From JBGOUV01 sp041477815 (GTDB lineage: Bacteria; Acidobacteriota; Terriglobia; Bryobacterales; JACQDG01): 11,641 bases of DNA. Shown piece after piece: positions 7,068 through 11,641 of the stretch; the first letter of the stretch is position 1, and the number at the start of each line of letters is the position of its first letter. The stretch covers positions 1 through 11,641 of the forward strand of contig JBGOUV010000220.1 in NCBI GenBank assembly GCA_041477815.1, in the 5' to 3' direction. The notes beneath the pieces were generated by a model that was not told the origin of the DNA, ran no database searches, and saw nothing but the letters and a program-made list of their open reading frames with translations. The position numbers and the translations under genes are program-made.

Positions 7068-7085
7068 GGTACGTCAGGTACGTCA
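7068..7085. promoter_or_regulatory. perfect 9-bp tandem repeat GGTACGTCA x2, probable operator
   Basis: GGTACGTCA occurs twice head to tail with no spacer (7068-7076 and 7077-7085). It ends 8 bases before the rightward -35 hexamer and lies 47 bases upstream of the leftward -35. The position fits an activator site for the rightward gene, or a shared control site for both divergent genes. The regulator is unknown, and no regulator gene is visible in the window. Confidence 0.5.
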
Positions 7086-7093
7086 TTTAACAC

Positions 7094-7122
7094 TTGACAA
7101 GCCCCAGTGGATGCCTTTTAAT
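7094..7122 (+). promoter_or_regulatory. sigma70-type promoter for the Asp-box protein gene
   Basis: A perfect TTGACA (-35) at 7094-7099 is followed after 17 bases by TTTAAT (7117-7122, 5 of 6 to the -10 consensus). The start point would be near 7129, about 40 bases upstream of the ATG at 7170. This is the best promoter in the window and stands out in GC-rich surroundings. Confidence 0.7.
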
Positions 7123-7138
7123 ACACAGGAAGTGTGGT

Positions 7139-7153
7139 ATGTGCGAAAGCTAA
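7139..7153 (+). other. possible 4-codon leader frame (MCES)
   Basis: ATG TGC GAA AGC TAA lies in the short leader of the Asp-box protein gene and stops one base before that gene's AGGAGG. AGGAAG at 7127-7132 could serve it as a ribosome site, but the predicted start point near 7129 would cut that site. A frame this short is easily chance. Confidence 0.15.
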
Positions 7154-7154
7154 C

Positions 7155-7160
7155 AGGAGG
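7155..7160 (+). promoter_or_regulatory. ribosome binding site AGGAGG that fixes the start at 7170
   Basis: A perfect AGGAGG sits 9 bases before the ATG at 7170. A GTG at 7134 in the same frame would add twelve residues, but it lies only about five bases from the predicted transcript start and would put the AGGAGG inside the coding sequence. ATG 7170 is therefore preferred. Confidence 0.8.
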
Positions 7161-7169
7161 AGCGGAAGG

Positions 7170-9248
7170 ATGCTAAAGGCACTGGACCGTTTACGCCGGG
7201 TACCGGCTGTAGTGCTGGTGGTCATCATCGCCGTCGCCTGGGGCGGCGTCTTTTTCCCTGTTTCTGCCCAGCAGGACCCCGCTCGGACCGTCTACGACGA
7301 TGACGGCCTGTTTCAGCAATTGTCGGGGGGCGCGCGGACTTTGCTGGAGCTGAAGTTCGGAAGAAAGTCCCACGCACCGGTATTGCCGGCGGAAGAAACC
7401 GTGGGCGCGGTGGACGCTGACGCGCTCCCCGTGGCCGTACCTCCTCCTAACATTCTGGTCAACAACCCCGCCGCGGACGCTAGCGCTCAAGACACCCAAA
7501 GTGAGACAACCGTCGTAACCGGGGCCGGTTCGGTCCTTGTCGCAGGCTTCAACGATTCCGGTTCTTACAACCCCGGTACCGGCAACTACCAGTTCACCGG
7601 ATGGTCCCGGTCCACTAACGGCGGGGCGACCTTCACGGACATGGGGCGGCTCCCCAACTCCGCGGCAGGGGATGCCGGCGACCCGGTGCTGGCTCGGGAT
7701 AACGTTTCCGGAAACATCTACTTTTCGACGCTCAGCTTCTTCGGGTCCGGACTGCAAGTTTTCCGGTCCACGGACAATGGGGCGTCTTTCGGAGCGCCGG
7801 TGAACGGAGCCCCTGGGACTGTTGGGTTTAATGACAAGGAGTGGATTACGGTGGACAACTTCCCAGGCTCAGGTCAGGGCAACGTCTATCTGGCTTGGCG
7901 CGAGTTCGGCGGATCCAACGGCATACGCCTGACGCGTTCGACCGATGGCGGGGCCACCTGGGGTCCCTCTGGGGGGGTGTCGATCGCTGCGGGCGGGCAG
8001 GGAGCCTTCGTAGTGGTGGGCGCGGACCACTCGGTGTACGTGTTCTGGTGGAGCGGCGGCCTCTTTGTTCGGCGGTCCATCGACCAGGGCGTAACCTTCG
8101 GGTCCGCTGCCACGGTGAGCACGCTGATCGGCACCGGCACCAACGGGGACCTGGCGCTGAACGGCGGCTTCCGGAGCAATTCGTTCGCCCACGCGGCGGT
8201 AAACCCGGCCAACGGTCACCTTTACGTGGTTTACAACGACTGTACCAGCGCACCCTGCAGCAGGGCGACCGACCACGGCAACATCTTCTTCCGCCGCTCC
8301 ACCGACAACGGGGCCACCTGGTCGTCGGCCGTGCAGGTCAACGACGACGGGACGACCAGGGACCAGTTTCTGCCCACCATTGCCGTGCTGCCGGGCGGAT
8401 GCCAGTTGTTGGTTTCCTTTTACGATCGCCGCCTGAGCGCCAACAATACTCTCATCGACCGGTATGGGAGCATCGGGAACATCTCCGGCAGCACCATTAC
8501 TTTCGCTCCCAACTTCCGGATCACCGACACCAGCTTCCCGGTGGTTATCGCTCAGGACCCGATCATCAACCTCACCTACATGGGCGACTACGATCAGATC
8601 GCGGTCAACTCCAGCGGGTTCCACGTCACCTGGGGCGACAACCGTCTCAGCAACTCGTTCCATACGAACCAGCCCGACGTGCGCTACGCCGGAATCGCCG
8701 GGGCCTGCGGTTGCGGCCCGCACACGGTGCATGGCCACATCTCGACCGTTCCACCTTCCCACAGCGGTAACGTCTCCCATGAGCACCATGGGCAGCACGG
8801 ACACACCGTGGCAGCCAACTGTCCGCCGCACGCGCCGGGGCATTCCCCGGGTTTCTTTGAGGCGCCGGACGAGGTCTTGTCCAGCCTGACCGCTGATCAA
8901 CCCAGCGCTCCGGCGTTCGGTCCCAGCCTAAAGTTAGCGACGCGTGGCAGCGTACTGTCGCTCTACGGCGCAGCCGAGGGGCTGTTTGTCGGCGAGACCG
9001 ACGAACAACCGGCCCTGAACTTTACGGCCCCGCTCGGGGGCGCCACGCGCTACTACACGTCCCTGTTGCCGGTGGTGCGGATCGGAGACGCAGTGGCGCC
9101 AGTGACCTTCAGCGGGCTGGCTCGCGGCCGGCGGGGCGTGTGGCAAATCGACGTCGTGGTCCCACAGGTGAGCCCGGGCAGGGGCCTGGCGGTGACGGTC
9201 TCGTACGGTGGCGCAGAGTGGAAGGCCGCCGAGGTCGACGTCCAGTAG
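7170..9248 (+). CDS. secreted Asp-box (BNR/sialidase-like) propeller protein with His-rich linker and partial TIGR03437-like C-terminus
   Basis: 692 aa. A basic n-region and hydrophobic core (VVLVVIIAVAWGGVFF) end in PVSAQ near residue 34, a Sec signal peptide. Five Asp-box motifs (S-x-D/N-x-G-x-T/S-W/F) follow at about 146, 198, 255, 301 and 375 (for example RSTDGGATW, RRSTDNGATW), marking a sialidase-type propeller to about residue 510. Asp boxes are structural, and I cannot assign sialidase catalytic residues, so enzymatic activity is not claimed. Residues about 512-558 are a linker with eleven His and three Cys (CGCG..., 'SHEHHGQHGH'). Residues about 593-692 ('GSVLSLYGAAEGLF', 'VVRIGDAVAPVTFSGLARGR', 'VWQIDVVVPQ') look like the second half of TIGR03437, the domain carried whole by the divergent neighbour. 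Likely extracellular or surface-bound. It has its own strong promoter, and no clear terminator follows. Confidence 0.85.
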   Translation: MLKALDRLRRVPAVVLVVIIAVAWGGVFFPVSAQQDPARTVYDDDGLFQQLSGGARTLLELKFGRKSHAPVLPAEETVGAVDADALPVAVPPPNILVNNPAADASAQDTQSETTVVTGAGSVLVAGFNDSGSYNPGTGNYQFTGWSRSTNGGATFTDMGRLPNSAAGDAGDPVLARDNVSGNIYFSTLSFFGSGLQVFRSTDNGASFGAPVNGAPGTVGFNDKEWITVDNFPGSGQGNVYLAWREFGGSNGIRLTRSTDGGATWGPSGGVSIAAGGQGAFVVVGADHSVYVFWWSGGLFVRRSIDQGVTFGSAATVSTLIGTGTNGDLALNGGFRSNSFAHAAVNPANGHLYVVYNDCTSAPCSRATDHGNIFFRRSTDNGATWSSAVQVNDDGTTRDQFLPTIAVLPGGCQLLVSFYDRRLSANNTLIDRYGSIGNISGSTITFAPNFRITDTSFPVVIAQDPIINLTYMGDYDQIAVNSSGFHVTWGDNRLSNSFHTNQPDVRYAGIAGACGCGPHTVHGHISTVPPSHSGNVSHEHHGQHGHTVAANCPPHAPGHSPGFFEAPDEVLSSLTADQPSAPAFGPSLKLATRGSVLSLYGAAEGLFVGETDEQPALNFTAPLGGATRYYTSLLPVVRIGDAVAPVTFSGLARGRRGVWQIDVVVPQVSPGRGLAVTVSYGGAEWKAAEVDVQ

Positions 9249-9291
9249 CCGACCGTCATCACGGCTGCAAGCTATTTGCTACCGAAGGAAA

Positions 9292-9399
9292 CCTCTGCTA
9301 CAGGTCCGCGTTGGGGGAGACGAAGACGTAGCGGATCTCGGCCCGCACGTCGACCTAGACGCCGGCAGATGGGCCAGCTTGTCGGCCGCAACCAAATGA
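9292..9399 (+). pseudogene. possible C-terminal relic of an unidentified gene
   Basis: This phase ends at TGA 9397-9399 and reads QVRVGGDEDVADLGPHVDL and then DAGRWASLSAAT before the stop, which looks like a real protein C-terminus rather than chance sequence. The frame is open further left only as an alternative phase of the Asp-box gene. I do not recognise the family. The start given is where protein-like sequence begins, not a start codon. The stop overlaps the next ATG as ATGA. Confidence 0.3.
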
Positions 9400-9515
9400 G
9401 ACTGGCGTTACTGGCCGCCTCTGCGGCGGAGATCAAGCCGTTCTTCGGCGTCTGGAGCTCTGTATTTGCTCGAGGGTACGGCCGGCCTGCTTGCCGCGGG
9501 CGACTGTTTGGTTGA
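9396..9515 (+). pseudogene. possible N-terminal stub of a futalosine-hydrolase-like (MqnB) gene
   Basis: ATG at 9396 overlaps the preceding TGA. The first 16 residues, MRLALLAASAAEIKPF, resemble the N-terminus of futalosine hydrolase (MqnB, menaquinone pathway) and related nucleosidases, where a short beta strand ends in A-A-x-x-E-I-x-P. The frame then degrades into a Gly/Arg-rich sequence and stops at 39 codons, far short of the roughly 200-250 residues of the family. No ribosome site is visible. I infer a truncated relic; a chance resemblance over 16 residues is quite possible. Confidence 0.3.
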
Positions 9516-9556
9516 GTCCCTCGCGGGACCGCGCCGTGGCTGGGTAGGACGAGAAT

Positions 9557-10540
9557 CTAAAGCAACGGCCCCGGCCCCCGGAGCACCGCCCGCAGGGCGA
9601 AAGGCGTAGCGATGAGGGGGTCATCTTCCTTGACGATAGGCTCCGGGTTGGCGAAACTGCCGTCGGGACGTGGCGCGCCAACCAGGGGGCCCACCGGCAG
9701 TTCGGGGGCGGCGGCGGCGACGGCGGCGGCGTAGTAGAAGCGCAGGCCTTGGGCCCAGCGTTGGCGTGTGGGGGAAGGGAAGCCGGGCGCTGCATCGGTG
9801 CGGTGATAGGTGCGGAGCCAGCGGCGGGGCGCGTCGGACGAGGCGCCTAGGGCCTGAAGAGACAGAATGCCGTCGGCGGTCGCGGTGCCGTAGCTGCGGT
9901 CGGGTCCGGCTTTGTTGGCCTCGAGGACCACGGTGGTGAAATGGAAGCCGCCGTCCGCGTTGCGGCAGCGATTCACAAATACGCCGGCTTGCTGCAGAGC
10001 CGGATCTGCAGGGGTGGCGCCGGCGGCGGTCAGGGCTTCGAGGACGTGACGGGTCATGGACAGGTCGACGTGCTGGAGCTGGGGAGGCCGTGGTGCGTCG
10101 CCGCCCATGCCCCAGGCGCCGTAGGCGGGGTGGTCCCCGGTCCAGCCGTTCTCCTCGGAGAACTGCTGTTGGCGGAGGTAGCGAACCAGTGGGGTTACGT
10201 CGCGACCCAGGCGGAGGAGCGCTCTGACGGCCAGGGCAGTGGCGTAATTGGGGTAGTCGGAGAGAAGGGGGTTAGCGAGACCCAGGGCGCCGCCGGGGTT
10301 GATCTGGCGGTCGAGGAAGGCCACCGCCCGCTCGACGCGGTTGCGGGGAGGATCGGGGAGGCGGAGGAGGGCTTCCAGAACGAAGGGGGCGAGGGATTGA
10401 CCGGAGCGGAGCAGGCCGTAGGTGGTGCTGTGCCAGCCGCCGTCGGGGGATTGTTGACTCCAAAGGTAGTGGGCGGCCCGCTCCGGTAGGGAGGCGGGCC
10501 GCCCGCAGGCGAGGAGGGCCAGGAGTTCGCGCCGGGTCAC
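9557..10540 (-). CDS. prenyltransferase/squalene-oxidase-repeat protein, second of the pair
   Basis: 327 aa from a GTG at 10540. GTG is chosen because it overlaps the TGA of the upstream gene as GTGA and has GGGAG 8 bases before it; the frame stays open upstream only inside the other gene. It starts VTRRELLALLAC, a short twin-Arg or lipobox-like leader (Cys at residue 12) that is brief for either class. QW-like repeat motifs of the squalene cyclase / protein prenyltransferase alpha/alpha toroid are visible: QQSPDGGWHS (about 29-38), EENGWTG (about 129-135), NADGGFHF (about 194-201), SYGTATADGILSLQALG (about 216-232) and RPDGSF (about 291-296). I see no DxDD protonation motif of squalene-hopene cyclases, so triterpene cyclisation is unlikely. 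The ligand is unknown. It is translationally coupled to the similar protein upstream, suggesting a hetero-oligomer or a shared function. Confidence 0.82.
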   Translation of the reverse strand: MTRRELLALLACGRPASLPERAAHYLWSQQSPDGGWHSTTYGLLRSGQSLAPFVLEALLRLPDPPRNRVERAVAFLDRQINPGGALGLANPLLSDYPNYATALAVRALLRLGRDVTPLVRYLRQQQFSEENGWTGDHPAYGAWGMGGDAPRPPQLQHVDLSMTRHVLEALTAAGATPADPALQQAGVFVNRCRNADGGFHFTTVVLEANKAGPDRSYGTATADGILSLQALGASSDAPRRWLRTYHRTDAAPGFPSPTRQRWAQGLRFYYAAAVAAAAPELPVGPLVGAPRPDGSFANPEPIVKEDDPLIATPFALRAVLRGPGPLL

Positions 10541-11580
10541 CGCAGCGTCTCCCGCTCGGCCAGCAGAGTCAGGACGGCGGCGCTGGTCACCGCTACGCGG
10601 CCGGTGATGCAATGGTGTCCGGCCCAGCTTCCGTCCTGGTTCTGCAAATCCACCAGGGTGGTCTTGATCTGGTTGTTCCAGCGGGTCCACTCCGGGCCGC
10701 CGGTGCGGTGGAGGCTATCGCTGATATTCAGGTAGGAGAAGAACTCTTCTCCACCCATGGATCCGAACCCCTGCACGAACCGGGGCTGGGACAGCGAGCC
10801 GGTGATGCTGCGGATCTCCCTGGCATTTTTGGCGCGATCGGCGTCGGTGCGGCTAAGCTGCTCGAGTTGCTGGGCGCTTTGGTAGAGCGCCACGCCGGCG
10901 GCGGCGCCGCCCACCACTCCCTGCTCTTGGGCGCTGTTCCTGGTGTATTCGCGGACGCGGGCGACTACGGTGGGCTCCACCTTGACGCCTCTCTTGGCGG
11001 CGACGTCGAGGCTGCGGGAGGCCAGCGAGGTGCCCAAAATCGGCGCCCAGCCGCCGGCGATGTTCCAGCTTCCGTCGGACTGCTGGTTCTTCTGGATCTT
11101 GCGGACGGTTTTCTCGAGGGCGGCGTGAACGCGCTGGTTGGTTCGGGCGTCGCCCATGTGGCCGTCCACCTCGCCGAGCAGCATCGAAGTCAGGAAGGTA
11201 TCGATGTAGGGGCCCAGCTTGCGCTGGATCTGAGAACCGGTGACGCGGGTGACGGCGAGTCCCTCCTCGGGGCTGGCCTCCACTTCACGCAGGATGAACT
11301 CGACGCCGCGGCGCGCGGCCGGCGTGGAGGCCTGCCCCGTCCGCACCAAAGCCAGCGTGGCCACGGCGGTATTGGCTACGTCGTTGCCTTGCGTTTCGAG
11401 GCGCTCGCCGATGCGGACCAAGGACGTTTCACCGCCGTCCTGTCCCCAGCCGCCGTCGCGTCCCTGGAACTGCAGCAGCCAGCGGACGCCCTTGCTGATC
11501 GCAGCGCTCGGGTCGTTCGCAGGTTGCGTGGCGGCGGCCATGGCCGCCGCCCAAAGCACACCAATCGTGAGAAGTCTCAT
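10537..11580 (-). CDS. exported prenyltransferase/squalene-oxidase-repeat protein, first of the pair
   Basis: 347 aa. The start ATG at 11580 has AAGGAG six bases upstream. A Sec signal peptide covers about residues 1-19 (MRLLTIGVLWAAAMAAATQ). QW-type motifs appear at about 37-45 (QFQGRDGGW), 165-172 (NQQSDGSW) and 314-319 (NQDGSW), the last in the usual closing context of 'TGRVAVTSAAVLTLLAE'. Between them are long helical stretches, as expected for an alpha/alpha-toroid; the region from about 140 to 290 is rich in Gln, Ala and Arg. The DxDD motif of squalene-hopene cyclase is absent. Such secreted proteins are frequent in Planctomycetes and Acidobacteria and have no settled function. It is the middle gene of a leftward operon: 14 bases separate it from the upstream gene and it overlaps the downstream paralogue by GTGA. 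Confidence 0.85.
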   Translation of the reverse strand: MRLLTIGVLWAAAMAAATQPANDPSAAISKGVRWLLQFQGRDGGWGQDGGETSLVRIGERLETQGNDVANTAVATLALVRTGQASTPAARRGVEFILREVEASPEEGLAVTRVTGSQIQRKLGPYIDTFLTSMLLGEVDGHMGDARTNQRVHAALEKTVRKIQKNQQSDGSWNIAGGWAPILGTSLASRSLDVAAKRGVKVEPTVVARVREYTRNSAQEQGVVGGAAAGVALYQSAQQLEQLSRTDADRAKNAREIRSITGSLSQPRFVQGFGSMGGEEFFSYLNISDSLHRTGGPEWTRWNNQIKTTLVDLQNQDGSWAGHHCITGRVAVTSAAVLTLLAERETLR

Positions 11581-11586
11581 GTAGAT

Positions 11587-11592
11587 CTCCTT
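11587..11592 (-). promoter_or_regulatory. ribosome binding site AAGGAG for the start at 11580
   Basis: AAGGAG reads leftwards at 11592-11587, six bases from the ATG at 11580. It lies inside the 14-base gap after the stop of the upstream gene, so no separate promoter fits there; cotranscription with the upstream gene is likely. Confidence 0.75.
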
Positions 11593-11594
11593 TT

Positions 11595-11641
11595 CTACCG
11601 TTCGATGGGCGGCCGGCCGTCCTGTGGCTCATAGACGCCGC
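11595..11641 (-). CDS. C-terminal end of an upstream operon gene, partial
   Basis: Reading leftwards from the window edge, the phase ending at TAG 11597-11595 gives GVYEPQDGRPPIER and then stop. It is chosen over the other two phases because it closes 14 bases before the next start, next to that gene's ribosome site, as in a tight operon. Only 14 residues are visible, so no family can be named. Confidence 0.5.
   Translation of the reverse strand, partial: GVYEPQDGRPPIER

Larger units (their letters stand above)
9249..9556. other. 308-bp convergent gap with possible gene relics
   Basis: No intact gene is visible between the rightward Asp-box gene and the leftward squalene-cyclase-like gene. 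Two rightward fragments look protein-like and meet in an ATGA overlap at 9396-9399; they are listed separately. A small hairpin, GTCCC-TCGC-GGGAC at 9516-9529 (a GCGA tetraloop when read leftwards), lies 28-41 bases past the stop of the leftward gene, but no T run follows, so it is not called a terminator. Confidence 0.5.

Noticed and set aside
7500..8680. Asp-box protein as an active sialidase
   Set aside because: Asp boxes are structural and occur in many non-sialidase propellers; the arginine triad and other catalytic residues could not be identified.
9516..9529. GTCCC/GGGAC hairpin as a terminator for the leftward repeat-protein operon
   Set aside because: The stem is only five base pairs and no T run follows in the leftward direction, although the GCGA loop is stable.
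9433..9530. Leftward phase reading EGLNQTVARGKQAGRTLEQIQ, resembling the tail of some metallo-beta-lactamase-fold proteins
   Set aside because: The resemblance is short and ends in an Arg-run; the same bases also give the rightward MqnB-like stub, and only one can be real. Too weak to annotate.
10612..11634. 340-codon rightward frame
   Set aside because: Exact antisense of the first squalene-cyclase-like gene; no ribosome site or motif, and the minus strand has a good start, signal peptide and QW repeats.
1..11641. CRISPR arrays, tRNA or rRNA genes, insertion sequences, toxin-antitoxin or phage-defence genes
   Set aside because: No regularly spaced repeats, cloverleaf sequence, transposase or integrase motifs, or defence-type domains were seen on either strand.

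Overview
The window looks like a chromosomal segment from a high-GC soil acidobacterium of the Solibacter/Bryobacterales type. The strongest clue is the protein at 5243-6898, which ends in the C-terminal domain catalogued as TIGR03437 ('Solibacter uncharacterized C-terminal domain'). Supporting clues are a PVC-type membrane-bound dehydrogenase domain, a giant exported FG-GAP/ASPIC/TPR protein, and squalene-cyclase-like repeat proteins. No RNA gene, insertion sequence, phage gene, integrase or CRISPR array was seen.

Layout, left to right. (1) 1-489, minus: N-terminal part of a lipoprotein with the PVC-type dehydrogenase (TIGR02604-like) domain, running off the left edge. (2) 634-1575, plus: a compact cluster of small genes. 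It holds a secreted SH3-like protein, an unrecognised 108-aa frame directly after its TAG, a 49-aa frame joined by an ATGA overlap, and a possible frameshifted tail. (3) 1586-5083, minus: a Tat-exported protein of about 1165 aa with FG-GAP/VCBS blades, an ASPIC/UnbV domain, a thioredoxin-like fold without CXXC, and seven TPRs. (4) 5243-6898, minus: a secreted IPT/TIG - Ig - Ig - TIGR03437 protein. (5) 6899-7169: a divergent control region with two good sigma70-type promoters, one per strand, and a perfect 9-bp tandem repeat between them. (6) 7170-9248, plus: a secreted Asp-box (BNR) propeller protein with a His/Cys-rich linker and a C-terminal segment resembling the second half of TIGR03437. 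(7) 9249-9556: 308 bp without an intact gene, with what may be relics of two genes joined by an ATGA overlap. (8) 9557-11641, minus: an operon of an upstream gene (14-residue tail only) and two prenyltransferase/squalene-oxidase-repeat proteins, the last two coupled by a GTGA overlap.

Almost every recognisable product is exported (Sec, Tat or lipoprotein signal) and built from repeat or adhesion-like modules: propeller blades, Ig folds, TPRs, alpha/alpha repeats. The window therefore reads as cell-surface and periplasmic accessory genes rather than core metabolism. No single pathway can be assigned. The nearest thing to a functional unit is the divergent pair at 5243-9248: two secreted proteins sharing C-terminal domain ancestry and one control region. 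The tandem squalene-cyclase-like pair is the second unit.
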